DNA from: Periplaneta americana
Lineage: Eukaryota > Arthropoda > Insecta > Blattodea > Blattidae
Length of the DNA stretch: 64,000 nt
Direction of reading: 5' to 3'
Assembly (NCBI RefSeq): GCF_040183065.1
Contig: NC_091120.1
Span: 22,167,708-22,231,707 of the forward strand
In this document: positions 10,578-21,234 of the stretch, in pieces
Layout of the letters: each line of letters begins with the position of its first letter
Position numbering within the stretch: position 1 is the first letter of the stretch
Made by a program: the position numbers and the translations under genes
The notes under the pieces: model-generated
What the model was told of the DNA's origin: nothing
Databases searched by the model: none
What the model saw: the letters and a program-made list of their open reading frames with translations, nothing else

Positions 10578-13500
10578 CTTTATTTAACCTGGCAGAGTTA
10601 AGGCCGTGAGGCCTTCTCGTACACCCAACCAGGATTAAGACTTGCTTACATAGTTGAACATAAAACTGGGTCAGAATTAAGTAATTACATACTGATACAA
10701 TTTAGGTACATAATGAGATCAAAAGAGGTAGTTACATAAAAATTTACCTCATAAAATAAAAATAAACAGTGAAATACATATTAATGTTGTTAGAATTAAA
10801 TAAACACATTAGTATACATATTAGTATTAGATTACAATTAAGTAGGATTTACATAATTAAACCAGAAACCGACAATTGAATAAAATGTACACAAAAAATA
10901 GATTAATAATAAAAAAACAACACAGTGGGATACATATTGGCGTTAAGTGATAAATACATACGATTTACATGATTACACAATAAAAATAAGAAACAAAAAA
11001 ATAAATAAATACAGTGGAACACATTCCATTAAATATTTGCAATGCGTTAGGTCTGGCAACTCATCATTAAGATATTTTTCTAATTTACATTTAAAGGAAA
11101 TTAAAGTTCGGCAGCCCTTGACTTCAGGCGGCAGAGAATTCCAGTGACGAGAAGTAGCAACAGTGAAAGATGAAGAATAAAGAGATGATGTATGGAGTGG
11201 TATTTCTAACGTGTTATCATATTGTGGCAGAGTATTTAAGTTATGATACTGAGAAAGACTATGGAATCGGACAGATAAGTAAGAGGGAGTAGAGGTGTGC
11301 AAAATTCGGTATAAGAGAGGAAGGGAATGTAACTTTCTCCTCTCATTTAACCTGAGCCACAATAATTTATCGAAAGAAGGCGAAATGTGATCGTAGTAGC
11401 AGACATTACAAATGAAACGAACACACGCATTATGAACACGTTGCAGTTTCTGGGATAAATCCACCCTGAGATCACTGAATAAAGCGTCACAATAATCGAA
11501 ATGAGGCATAATAAGAATTGTACAAGCGTCTGCTTTAATGGGTCTTTTTTACTTGCTGATGCATAGCTTTGCATCCCAGTGTTTTGGATTGTGTGCACTA
11601 CATTAAAAACAAGAAACGTAAACCTAGTCACTGTGGTGGACTGCACAACACTGAATATCACTTGTGCTGAGTGTGAGAACTTGGAAGTGCCAGCAGCTGT
11701 GATGTTCAGTGACAGCACAAATCTCGCTGGCATTTCAAATTGTAAACAAACACTCAGTATTTATTTTCCTCTAAACTTTCAGCCTGTTTGTAGAGGACAG
11801 GAATATTTCCACATTTTTAGGCATCTACAGAGCCGCCATGTTAGCTGAGTTGGAAGAGCACTGACTTACAATGACTGTGAACCTGGGTCCAAACCCTTGT
11901 GAAGACGAAGTTGTATTTGTGGTGGACAAAGTTAAGGCTTTTTTTTTTTTTTCGGGCTTCTGTTATTTTCCTTCATCATTCCACTGTTACTCTCCAATCT
12001 CCATTTCAGTAATATGTATCGAAAATGGTGCAGCTGAATGTGGAATTGTAACTGACATACAAGTTGCATCCTCCGATTGAGGTTCTGGCTGATACGTATC
12101 TTTATAACAATTGTTTGTATGCATCTGAAGTTTGATTCATGATTAATGTAACAAGGCTATACTGGCCACCCTACTCTACCCCATTATCTCCTGGCCTAGT
12201 TGCCTGGTGCTTTTTGGTATCACTTGTGAGGTTCAGACCTGTCATCGGACAGTTGACTAAACAACAACATACAGGTTGCATCAGTCTGAGGAGGTGTAAT
12301 AGGCTCTTGGGGATGAGAATGCGCTCTTTCTGGACTTCATCGGACCTTGAGCCTGCATGTTGAATCAACAAATGGCATCACATAACTGAGCCACAATATC
12401 TACGAGAAAGCAACCATTCAGCCTTCAACTACCACTCTCACATAAAGCAATGAACATGATCTATTACCTAACTGAACTACAAAGAAAAATTAGTTTACAG
12501 TGGATTTCTTCCCATTCTGATATAAAGGGAAATGAAACAGCGAAGTATTGGCTTCGGCACTGAAATTTTACAAACATCTAATAACGGACTTATATTTTAT
12601 TCTCTAAAACAGGTATGCTCAAAATTGTAAAAGCACCGATTACACGGATGATGTTGCATTGCATAAAACACACACAGTATATGGCCTGGGCTCCGCAACT
12701 ACATTGCACCATCATCACATTGAGCACTTTCGATGAACAAGTGGTCAGATCTCAGGATGTATGTGTTGTAGGACCCATGTTTATTAGACATTTTCTTGTT
12801 TTGATGCATGCTATCACCTCCTAAAATATTTGATACTTTTTTTTAACACGCTGTATAAATGACACTCGGGAAGAAATTAAACACAGAGTAAATATGGGAA
12901 ATACATGTTATTATTCAGTTGAGAAGCTTTTGTCATCCGTCTGCTCTCAAAAAATCTGAAAGTTAGAATTTATAAAACAGTTATATTACCGGTTGTTCTT
13001 TATGGTTGTGAAACTTACACTCTCAATTTGAGAGAGCAACAGAGATTAAGGGTGTTTGAGAATAAGGTGCTTAGGAAAATCATCATATCCCTCATGTATT
13101 AGACCCTACAGGATCTGTTACGGTCTCATGCCAGTGCTTTCGTGGTCTTCCCAATTTCCTCTTTCCTCTTGGTACATAAGTAAGAATCTGTTTAGGCCAT
13201 CTAGTGCGATCCATCCTTTCGACACGTTTTTTCCACTGAAGTCGATATTGTTGAACAAAATTAACTATAGGATCCATTTTGAGTTCCTGCTTAGGAAAAT
13301 ATTTGGGGTTAAGAGGGATGAAGTTACAGGAGAATGGAGAAAGTTACACAACGTAGAACTGTACACATTTTATTCTTCATCTGACATAGTTAGAAACATT
13401 AAATCCAGATGTTTGAGATGGGCACGTATGGGCGAATCCAGAAATGCATATAGAGTGTTAGTTGGGAGGCTGGAGGGAAAAAGATCTTTGGGAAGGTCGA

Positions 13501-13891
13501 GACGTAGATGGGAGGATAATATTAAAATGGATTTGAGGGAAGTGGAATATGTTGATAGAGACTGGATTAATCTTGCTCAGGATAGGAACGATTGCAGGCT
13601 TATGTGAGGGCGGGAATGAACCTCCGGATTCCTTAAACGCTATGATAAGTAAGTAATAATAAATTATAATGACATTCATTTTATTTGCAGGTGGCTCTTT
13701 GTTTCCAAAAGATTGTAGCAGACATGCTTGGACTGAAGCTGAGTCGGGCTGAGCAAGAGGAGCAGCAGCCAGTCATGCAGGCAGAAATCCTCCATGCGCC
13801 TGTGACAGCAGCGGTCGCAGATGCACATTCCCCTGGTACTAGTCATTTGGCATCCACAGCTTCGAAGTCAGCGATATGTGAAATTCAGTAA
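5911..13891 (+). CDS. RAB28: RAB28, atypical prenylated Rab-family GTPase (five exons)
   Basis: Exons 5911-5985, 7274-7459, 8966-9095, 10232-10335 and 13691-13891 (stop TAA) give 231 aa, against about 220 in human RAB28. An in-frame TAG lies 15 bases before the ATG. The product starts MSDSEDE as in vertebrates. The P-loop GEACSGKT (residues 19-26) spans the first junction. Then come TLQIWDVGGK (64-73), VLLVYDITN, NKCD (split codon) for guanine binding, SART, and a CEIQ end that fits a prenylation box like human CAVQ. Rab28 works in vesicle traffic and, in ciliated cells, with the BBSome/IFT system. The residue after WDVGG is Lys where Ras-type GTPases and human RAB28 have the catalytic Gln. 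Introns 1-4 are packed with mariner remnants, LINEs and SINEs. Confidence 0.96.
6195..7035. mobile_element. Large foldback made of two mariner 3' ends head to head
   Basis: The sequence 6195-6610 reappears inverted, and diverged, at about 6630-7035. Each arm carries the end of a mariner transposase. In the right arm, 6662-6711 reads RYDKCPNSGGEYVEK then stop; in the left arm the minus strand reads QYDKCFNFGREYIEK. Each is followed by a mariner-type terminus near GGCTGTCCAGAAAGTAA (about 6420). The match continues past the termini into flanking DNA, so a chromosomal inverted duplication produced it rather than two independent insertions. It lies in RAB28 intron 1 and could form a long RNA hairpin. 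Confidence 0.7.
7641..8369 (-). mobile_element. Deleted mariner element (729 bp)
   Basis: Termini GGTTGGATAAAAAGT and ACTTTTTATCCAACC are inverted repeats, flanked by TA on both sides (7639-7640 and 8370-8371). The minus strand encodes decayed C-terminal mariner transposase, including a match to GDYIEG near the end. The N-terminal half and first catalytic Asp are missing. It lies in RAB28 intron 2. Confidence 0.8.
8409..8438 (+). repeat. TG microsatellite
   Basis: About ten TG units followed by GCGTGCG, just right of the deleted mariner. Confidence 0.85.
9318..10020 (+). pseudogene. Decayed Tc1/mariner-superfamily transposase
   Basis: Reads TDEAHFELNGGVNTHNCRRW, then VTVWCGFTSHFIIGPYF, VTGQRYFQML, NIVFMQDSTPPHI and SPDINPADYW in shifting frames. 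These are the three acidic regions of a DDE/D transposase, with D in the third position. Several stops (TAG after the NPNTI stretch, TAA after FVIM, TGA after DYWL) and a frameshift near 9680 inactivate it. No terminal repeats were identified. It sits in RAB28 intron 3. Confidence 0.7.
10044..10239 (+). repeat. Duplicated splice acceptor of RAB28 exon 4
   Basis: A 23-base segment (10044-10066) is repeated exactly at 10217-10239. It contains CAATCTTTCAG followed by GTGACTTA. The second copy is the real exon 4 acceptor (exon starts 10232). The first would splice in phase but hit TAG right after GTGACTTA. Confidence 0.8.
10541..11545 (-). mobile_element. CR1/jockey-like LINE, 5' truncated, with ATT-repeat tail
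   Basis: On the minus strand a 178-codon open stretch (11509-10973) reads MPHFDYCDALFSDL, LQRVHNACVRFICN, LHSLPLLYRIL and SRHWNSLPPEV. This is the region after the reverse transcriptase core in CR1/jockey-type LINEs. The 3' UTR ends at about 10575 with a hairpin (AAGGCC/GGCCTT) and then ATT repeats. The same 3' end occurs at 25762-25990 (minus) and 50262-50380 (plus). It lies in RAB28 intron 4, antisense to the gene. Confidence 0.75.
11831..12015 (+). mobile_element. tRNA-derived SINE, group C
   Basis: The head has A-box-like TTAGCTGAGTTGG and B-box-like GGGTCCAAACC about 45 bases apart. The body is ATTTGTGGTGGACAAAG then TCTCCATTTCAGTA. The same body recurs at 32966-33110. The poly-T in the middle (11940-11952) may be later expansion. 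Confidence 0.65.
12115..12275 (+). repeat. Dispersed repeat with CAA-repeat end, copy 2
   Basis: Inverted relative to the copy at 2018-2230, sharing GGACAGTTGACTAAACAACA, CCAGGCAACTAGGCCAGG (on the complement) and the ACAATTGTTTGTATGCATC end. Confidence 0.5.
12480..12600 (+). mobile_element. LINE RNase H domain fragment
   Basis: Reads LQWISSHSDIKGNETA in one frame, the His-containing core of a LINE RNase H domain (compare FQWIPSHCGILGNENA at 766-813). Short and broken. Confidence 0.5.
12855..13645 (+). mobile_element. GRPR-RW group LINE, 3' part, interrupted
   Basis: Encodes the C-terminal part found in longer copies at 31548-32354 and 39876-40978: VLYGCET, KVLRKI, then [37 protein letters not shown] 207-bp insertion (13081-13287) splits it. 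It ends near TTAAACGCTATGATAAGTAAGTAA, the group's GTAA-type tail. It lies in RAB28 intron 4, about 45 bp from exon 5. Confidence 0.8.
13081..13287 (-). mobile_element. LINE 3' fragment nested in another LINE
   Basis: A 207-bp insert flanked by an exact 13-bp target duplication, TGCTTAGGAAAAT (13068-13080 and 13288-13300). The minus strand reads LQWKKRVERMDRTRWPKQIL, then KRKLGRPRKHWHETV and a stop. This is the C-terminal tail of a different non-LTR element, severely 5' truncated. Confidence 0.85.
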
Positions 13892-14034
13892 TTTTCCTTA
13901 GTTGCGATGTGTAAAGCTACATCTACATATCATAAGATAAGTAATGCACTAATAGCAAGTAAAACAAAAGTGATTTTACATACACACGTAAATAACATAT
14001 CATTCATCTTGATCTCAATGAGAGACAATTCAAG

Positions 14035-14333
14035 AATAAATAAAATAGAGTTTGATTTAAATTTATTAAACGTTGCTCTGCTTGCATTTGTGTAACTTGG
14101 AGCAGTTACCTTGAAAGGACAAAAAACATTGAGTCCGTATGCCTTATAACTATTTTATATATAGGGAAGAAAGTCTTACTTATTTAATATGTTTGTCTTA
14201 TGCACAACTTCCACAATATTGTGATTATTGAACAATAAGTTACAAATTGTAGATAAATGTAAATATATATTGATACCTGTGCAATTTGCATGAATAGATG
14301 TCTGTAAATGCACTATGTATTTAATGAAATAAA
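14035..14333 (+). terminator. Poly(A) signals of RAB28
   Basis: AATAAA occurs at 14035-14040 and 14328-14333 downstream of the RAB28 stop codon at 13891. Either could end the transcript. The right one abuts a LINE fragment. Confidence 0.5.
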
Positions 14334-14334
14334 T

Positions 14335-14520
14335 CTTCTTCTAGCTCGTGTCCTCTTTCGAGGGTCGAGTTTTTTGTAAGAGTCTCCATTTTTCCCTATC
14401 CTTCCAAAGTTGAGTTCCGTTTACTTCATGCCATTCTTCTCCTCTTTCGATATCCCTCGTAACTTGGTCCAGCCTGTCTTCCTCTTGTTCTCTTTCCTCA
14501 ATCATTTCCAGCTCTTTTTT
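14335..14520 (-). mobile_element. LINE C-terminal fragment
   Basis: The minus strand reads LDQVTRDIERGEEWHEVN, TQLWKDREKWRLL, a motif pattern seen at the extreme C-terminus of RTE-like LINE proteins. Nothing else of the element is present. Confidence 0.5.
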
Positions 14521-14930
14521 TTTGGAGGGGGGGGGGGAGTTAATCTGTCATCGTCCATCCTTTTCACAAACCATTTCTAGCTTTATTCTAAAGATGTCTG
14601 TAAACTTTCTTCTCTCATTCTTTTTTTCTTATTACCATTTTTATCTTGCATAAATTCCTCTTGAATAAATAAATAATTTATTTAAATATCAATTGTCCAT
14701 TTGAATTTTTGTCTCAATATCAGAACCTCTGAATCAAAACGTGTTAAGTCCACATTTTATTGGAAACTCATTTGAACCAAATTTGCGTTCCTTCAGATGT
14801 TCATCATACTACACTTTATTTGTTGCAAATCACATGTTTAACCTGTTTACAGTAAACCTGAAATAGAGGATCCGATTCACAACGTATTCTGTTCATCACC
14901 TTAAATGGATTATACTATACTAGCTGTACC

Positions 14931-15606
14931 CGTGCGCTCCGCTGCACCTGTTAGAAATAAATATAAAGTAATTACATAATTAAAATAGGACATCTGGTCC
15001 AGGGAACATTCGTGTTTGATAGAAGGATAAATCGTTTAATATGTCACTTAATTTAAATTGCATTTAAATAATTAAAATGCTATCATTTTGGTCCAGAGAC
15101 ACTCATTTAGTGCAATGATAATTCCTTTAACATGTTTCTTAATCGTTATTACATGCAAATAATTAAAATATGATCATTTGGTTCAGAGAACATCTGTTTG
15201 TGGTGCAATTTGGTCCCATCAAAATTTTGCTTGGAATGAAATATATCGGAAGTCATGTTTAAAGAAACTTTTGTTATGCAACATTTTTCATAAAAATCAG
15301 TAATAAGCGAGATATTTCGGTTTATTTAATTCAGACCCCCTTATAACCCACCTTTTAAATAAAATAATTTGAATGCCATATAAGCTTAGCCTAAAATCTA
15401 ACTTACAATGAACTTAATTTATATTCCAATTTTCATCGAAATCCGTTCAGCCATTATCGCCTGAAAAGGTAACAGACATACAAACAAAATTTTTAGGAAA
15501 GCGATTTTTAGTTTCAGGATGATTGATTATACATGTTAACACCAATTATTTTTGGAAAATCGAAAATTACCAGAAAAATTTTGGCTACAGATTTATTATT
15601 AGTATA
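14931..15606. repeat. Interspersed repeat starting CTATACTAGCTGTACCCGTG
   Basis: Begins CTATACTAGCTGTACCCGTG and ends TTATTATTAGTATAG, so CTATACTA is at both ends in inverted orientation. It contains CGAAATCCGTTCAGCCATTA and AACAGACATACAAACA, phrases I know from dispersed repeats of several insects. Non-coding; class unresolved (LINE 3' UTR-like or MITE-like). Confidence 0.5.
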
Positions 15607-15884
15607 GATTAAGTCCATAAGCTTAACTTGTCTTTAACTAATTTTCTTCATTAACAGTGTTCTAAAGTTTTGCTTGTTGCTACTGTTTTTAACCCCTTCC
15701 AGTAATATTCAAAAGGACGTGTTCAGTGCCTGGAATCCATATTTACATCCCCTGCATCAATTTATGTTTGTAGTGTTGCAGGAAGTTGGCATTTAAATGC
15801 TGGTAGAGGTTGTTGACAATAAACATGGGTGTTTTATAATAGTTGTGATATACTCATTCATAATGTAGGTTGCGTCGTTGGTAG

Positions 15885-16084
15885 CCAATGTTCTGGTATC
15901 ATGGCAATGAAGCCATCAGTTGTCTTGCAGTCCAGTATTTTTCTGTGATGTTGAGATGAGCAGGCAAAGCTTCGCAATTTTCCAGGTGGTGCTTATCCAT
16001 GATTACGTCCTTTCCACATAAAACACAATTGTATGAGAGACTCGTAATAGGGTTAATAAATTTGAATAGTGTGGTGGCATTGAA
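15885..16084 (-). mobile_element. LINE C-terminal cysteine-rich fragment
   Basis: The minus strand reads NCVLCGKDVIMDKHHLENCE, then LNITEKYWTARQLMASLP. A CxxC followed by H and C is the terminal finger of RNase H-type LINEs. It abuts a piggyBac fragment. Confidence 0.5.
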
Positions 16085-16390
16085 GTAATCTGGCACCAAA
16101 CATTGCTTGCAATCCCACATTTCGCTTTGCTTCTTGTGAGATTTAGAAACTTTGCAGGTTCTCACTGGTTTTTTCTTATTTTCAGTGGATAGCATAGGCC
16201 TACAGGGGAAATGAGTGTAACACTTTGCTTGTAATCTTGTCGGCATATATCATCAGTCTCCCTTCCACGAACATTGTAGTTAGGCAAGGTTAATCCCCCT
16301 CTAAAGTCTTCTGCCAGGTTCAGTCGAAATTTTGTATAGTTTCTTTTTTTCCTGGGTTTGCTTCCCTTCAATGTCTTACAAACATGTTGA
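16085..16390 (-). pseudogene. piggyBac-type transposase C-terminal fragment
   Basis: The minus strand reads KKRNYTKFRLNLAEDF, LPNYNVRGR, then (after a frameshift) RLQAKCYTHFPCRPM, KKPVRTCKVSKSHKKQSEMW and DCKQCLVP. piggyBac proteins (PGBD4-like) end with this cysteine-rich zinc-binding tail. One expected Cys is Ser here (CKVS). No piggyBac termini were found. Confidence 0.6.
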
Positions 16391-16424
16391 ATCTTTCGTA
16401 CACTACTTTTAACACTTGGATATA

Positions 16425-16718
16425 AATAATTGATTAAATGGCGATCTTACTCGTGTTAATTGTGTAACCATGTGCGGCTTACAGCTGTTTCGGTGCTTCT
16501 TCACACCATCCTCAGAGCCTACTAGATCTCGGTGTCATCTGACACCACATTTCAACACTTTTCAACAATCGAACGCACCCACACAACAGGCAGCGAAGTT
16601 CGAGATGACACCAAGATCTAGTAGGCTCTGAGGATGGTGTGAAGATGCACTGAAACAGCTGTAAGCCGCACATGCTTACACAATTAACACGAGTAAGATC
16701 GCCATTTAATCAATTATT
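16425..16718. repeat. Foldback repeat with 115-bp arms
   Basis: 16425-16540 and 16603-16718 are inverted copies with only a few differences, around a 62-base centre. Arms include GATTAAATGGCGATCTTACT and CATCCTCAGAGCCTACTAGA. Non-coding. Confidence 0.85.
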
Positions 16719-17282
16719 TTAGTCTTACAAACAGTTACGTTTGTATTGAAAAATACCATACCAATTATATAGAAGAAAACATTTCTATAGTCTATTACGC
16801 CCTTCAGTTTCATTACTGTTCCTTCCTTTTCGTTGTTTCTTTTCTGAATGCTGTGCTTCATAGACAGAATGCTAACAACATTTCTGTCATGCCAATAACC
16901 TCTGCAGGACCTTGATCCTGCCTCTTCTTTCTTCAGTCATCGAAGCTTTTGCTTGGGTTACAGCATCTTAGTAAGGACATAGATCTTCGACTTTAATACA
17001 CTTTTGTCCAAACAGTTGTGAATTTGGTAAACCTTTCCCATTTATTTAGAAAAAAACATCCCCCTTGTTCAGAAACAGTTATCAAGAATATAATGCCAAT
17101 TGAGGAATGGACATAAAAAAGGCTGTAAGTGTCAAAGAGACAAACCGTAGAAAACAAGGCTTTTTTTATGCAACTAATAATGTAATATACATCTTGCACA
17201 TCTACAGGAGAAGCTAGGGCCTAAATAAAATTACAATGGGACATAATTTTTCTCAGTGGATTGAGCCAGGGACATAGACTTT

Positions 17283-17298
17283 GGGGGGGGGGGGGGGG
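17283..17298 (+). repeat. Poly-G run
   Basis: Sixteen consecutive G residues; length may be unreliable. Confidence 0.8.
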
Positions 17299-17529
17299 AC
17301 AAATTTTCAAAGGTATTGGTACCTACAGCCTTTTTTATGTCCAGTCTTCAATTTTATTGTAAAGTTTCCAATTTCGAGTATATCATTTCATTTTGCACTA
17401 CATTGCAATCATTTCATAGTATTCACTTTTGTTGAGTTATATAGTACAATAATTTAATTTTAATTTAGACTTGAAAGAATATTAACAAAATTTGTCACTT
17501 TGAACTTGAATATAATTTTTATATATATA

Positions 17530-19817
17530 TGAAGGTCATTTCATAAGTCATGGCAACTATGTTATATCTTCCGAATAACTGAAAATGTGGTTAGTTCAGT
17601 ATATACAGTGAATCACTAAATTATTCGGACAATGCCCAATTATTACTAAATAATACGGTCACATGTCTAAAAAGTATTAATAAAGAATTTTAAGTGAACT
17701 GTTGGAAAGTTTACTTTTCAAAGATTATACACAATGGGTTTAATGTATATTTTTACTTTGATTAGGAAGCAGTAGTGGGGTTCGAACCCATATACGTCAT
17801 AATGTGACATCAACATAAGTTTTCGGACACCAATCAGAGACCACAAGTAAGTTGTCTGCAGTCTATAGAATAATGTAGTCAGATACACGAACAATCAGTA
17901 ACAGTGTGTGCCTTCAGTAGCTCAGTATTGTGTAGTGAACAGAAACAAATGGGGCGTAGAGAAAAAGACAGTATGTTCGAGCAGCGTCAGTCAGTAGTCT
18001 TCCACCATGCAAGGAGAAATCCTACCGATATATAGCCGATATACTACAGATGAAGAAGAACGCAGTGGAGGATTATTGTTCAGAGATATTCAGAGATGAA
18101 GACAGACTTGAATCGTATCCTCACTCAGGACGTCCAAGGACATTTTCCATGCGAGAAGAAGCTATAATAGTACGGAAGGTAAAAAAATCCTAGATTAAGT
18201 GCTCCAAGAATTGCTTCTGAGGTCAATGAAGAATTGGGAAACAAGTCCATTCCGAGACTGTTAGAAAAGTTTTCAGGAGAAACAATTTTAATGAATGTGT
18301 GGCAAGAAACAAGCCCTACATCAACAAAATGAACAAGCGTAAAATACTACTGTTCGCAAAAGAATACCTAGAAAAGGGTCAGGATTGGTGGAATCGAATT
18401 ATCTTTTCAGACGAGAGTAAATTTAATATCAGCTAATCAGATGGCCAGATTACAGTATGGCGAAGACCCAATGAAGAGTTTAGCGAGCAAAATATGTAAG
18501 CAACAGTTAAACATGGTGTTGGCAGTGTAATGGTATGGGGGTGTATGTCCGCAAGCGGAGTTGGCAATCTAGTGTTCATTGACGGAAAAATGGACAAGTA
18601 TTCATACCTTCAACCCCTGAAGGATAATCTACAGCAAAGTGCGGAAAAAATGGGGATTCATGACCGATTCGCATTCTACCAAGATAGTGACTCCAATCAT
18701 ACGTCCTATATTGTACAACTCTGGTCGCTGTACCACTGCACCAAGGTACTCTATCCTCCTCCGCAGTCTCCAGACATGAATGTGATTGAACATTTATGGG
18801 CCAGGTTGGAAAAACAAGTGAGGAAACCCCCAGTAAAATCAAAACAACATCTTAAGGAGAGGCTTCAGAAAGAATGGCGAAAAGTGTGCAAGGTTTACAC
18901 AAGAAAATTAGTGCAAAATATGTCTGAATGATTAGCAAAAGTTATAAAAATGAAAGGGAGGCCAGCCAGGTATTGACTATATTTTTTTATAGAGGTACAG
19001 AACTAATTTTATTTAGAAAGATATTCTGTGTCCGAATAATTTTGTTAACCAAGTAATGACGTAAATTTTAATTTATTGTGAATTTTATTTCTGTTTATAA
19101 CTATTAACGTATATGTTTCATTAAGATATGATTGTATATATGTGAAAAGAGTAAATAATTATATTTTCACTTTCAAAAGTTATGTGTAAAGAGATAAATG
19201 TCCTTAGTGCACTTACACCCTTCATGTCCGAATAATTCAGTGACTCACTGTACATTTAAAACCTGTTTTACACTGTACGGGATGTCACTGCCAGACTGCA
19301 TCTGTGTGCATTGGTGGCTAGTTGACAGCACGCGCAAAAGTTAGTATGCTAGAAACTGTGCTCCAAGATCGATGTAAGTAAAGTTGAACAGCGGTCATAC
19401 GTGAAAATTGCAGTTTTTCGTGGCAGAAATGCTCGTCAGTATCATCTGAACTATGAGCCACACTGTCAATGCCCAATACTATACATTCCTGATGTACCAA
19501 TCTGCATCGTACAATTTGGACACGTCCATAATCCTTCATGATAACGCAACTCCTGTCAGGAACCATTGCAGTGGTGGGGCTGGGAGATCTTGGAACATCC
19601 TCCCTACTCGCCTGATCTCAGTCCATGCGACTTTGATCTCATTCCGCAATTGAAGTGGTTTGCATTTCCCTTATCCATTGCCTCCAGTATCCAAACCCAA
19701 TTCGGTTCTATGATTGCAAAGCAATTCCAGTGACCTTCAATTGCATTAGTGAATTTCTATTCCTGCAGCTTTATTGGCTGATATAATATAGTTGCCATGA
19801 CTTTGAAATGATCCTCA
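17530..19817 (+). mobile_element. Mariner element carrying a nested Tc1 element
   Basis: Termini around ATTTCATAAGTCATGGCAAC (left) and GTTGCCATGACTTTGAAAT (right) are inverted repeats bounded by TA (17528-17529 and 19818-19819). Without the nested element about 640 bp remain. Pieces such as LHDNATP and WNILPTR (a decayed HPPYSPDL region) mark a mariner transposase with deletions. Confidence 0.75.
17606..19250 (+). mobile_element. Tc1-type element, full length but inactive
   Basis: Inverted termini CAGTGAATCACTAAATTATT and AATAATTCAGTGACTCACTG, with TA on both sides (17604-17605 and 19251-19252); 1645 bp. The transposase runs from ATG 17950 to about 18931. The N-terminal half has frameshifts and stops. 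Its catalytic motifs are FSDES, YQDSDSNHTS and SPDMNVIEHLW, a DD34E set. The last 133 codons (18530-18931) are open. In-frame stops at NIS-stop and EQNM-stop show it is dead. Confidence 0.9.
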
Positions 19818-19842
19818 TAGATATTTAAATTCACAAGTTGGA

Positions 19843-20056
19843 GTCACCAGCATAGTTCATTCAGCTGAGGTGCTTGCCTGCCGATCCGGAATTGCGCTTG
19901 GATGCAAGTTATATTCCTGCTTGGGCTGATTACCTGGTTTGGTTTTTACCGAGGTTTTCCCCAATTGTAAGGCTAATGTCAAGTAATCTGTGATGAATAC
20001 TCATCTCGCTATCACCAATCTCGTATACGCTAAATAACCAACTAAAAAAAAAAAAA
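19843..20056 (+). mobile_element. tRNA-derived SINE, group A, copy 1
   Basis: Degenerate tRNA-like head (GTGCTTGCCTGCCGATCC), then GCTTGGGCTGATTACCTGG, CCGAGGTTTTCCCC, CGCTAAATAACCAACT and poly-A. Better preserved relatives are at 58128-58370 and 60841-61110. Confidence 0.85.
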
Positions 20057-20439
20057 TTCTCTACTTGGGCTTCAACTAATCCTTGAGTGATTTGACAAGG
20101 CAAATAAGTTCTTTGGAAATATGACAGTTTGGGCAGATGAATGTTTTAGCTCTTCCTTTGTTAGGAGGAGTCAATTCATTGGGGATTTGGAGTTTATTCC
20201 TCAATTTATTTTTGTTCATGGTAACAGCAGAAAGCAGAGGTATGGGGGAGAGACAGCCTTGCATTCACAGATTTTGTAAATGGGAACATTTGATAAAATA
20301 TAATAAATCTCTGTTGTCTCCAGAAAGGTACTAAATTTCTATAAATTGTATTGGCGTATTAAAAATGTTCATAAATTACTAGCAGTGACAACCCTATATA
20401 CTGACGTTAAAAGATACATGATCCCTACTAGATAAGATA

Positions 20440-20830
20440 ATTTGTTCGTGTAAGGGCGGGTTTTTTCATATTTCGAATCTCAGCGCTGAGTTATTAGATG
20501 GCACATGGTGTTCCGAATTTCAGCGATGACGTCATTGATGCTCCAGCACTGTAGCAGATCAACTCTCTTCTATCAGCCGCCATCAGTGAATCTGATTGGT
20601 TCTTGTAAAAAGCGGGAATTGGCAGACGTATGCCATGTGCATTCGTGTACTGTTTTGTGTTCTGCTGTGTTTGTAATGTTCTGTTTGTGAGCCTCTATAG
20701 CCCTGTTCACAATACGAGTCAGCGTATTCCGAATCTCACCGGTCCGGTGGCATCAATGACGTCGCGTTGCAGCGAAGTATGCGAAGATAAGTCAGTGTCG
20801 CCAATAGTACATAAATATACCTCCATTATA
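20440..20830. other. Non-coding stretch with CRE-like TGACGTCA
   Basis: Less AT-rich than its surroundings. TGACGTCA is at 20527-20534 and a half site is near 20757; CGAATCTCAGCGCTGAG and CGAATCTCACCGGTCCGGTG are short palindromic runs. It could be distal HEXD control sequence or part of an unidentified repeat. Confidence 0.25.
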
Positions 20831-21058
20831 GAATTCAAAATTCATTCCCCTCTGCTAATTGTAAAAAAAACACTAGATGTAGCCAGAGACCAATGATGTC
20901 AATTATGAGAATAATATATACTCAATTTACATCGTCATTTTCCCCAAACACTTTTTCACACGGCCCAAAAATAGTGTCACTCTAGATCTAGATCATAACA
21001 TTATCATATATACCTATATTTATTTGTCTATGATATATACTACGATCTAGGGTATCAC

Positions 21059-21234
21059 CACAGTCTACTATATACAGTCACGAAGCTTGAGTTTTGAGGG
21101 TGCTAGAAACAATTGACTGTGACGGTACTATTTTGCATTGCCTCTAATGAGGCGATATTAGCGATCCTGAGCAACTAATAATGTTTGCATATTTACTACG
21201 TATTGAGCTTCGCGACTGTATATACTAGACTGTG
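21059..21234 (-). mobile_element. 176-bp MITE, copy 1
   Basis: Terminal inverted repeats of about 28 bp: CACAGTCTACTATATACAGT at the left, ACTGTATATACTAGACTGTG at the right. An inverted relative is at 43578-43757. Non-coding, with inner motif GATCGCTAATATCGCCTCAT on the complement. Confidence 0.8.

Noticed and set aside
16603-16718. Hammerhead-ribozyme-like core CTGAGGATGG ... GAAAC in the foldback arms
   Set aside because: The GGTG/CACC stem leaves an unpaired T after the conserved A, the other arm pairs less well, and no convincing stem III or cleavage site follows.
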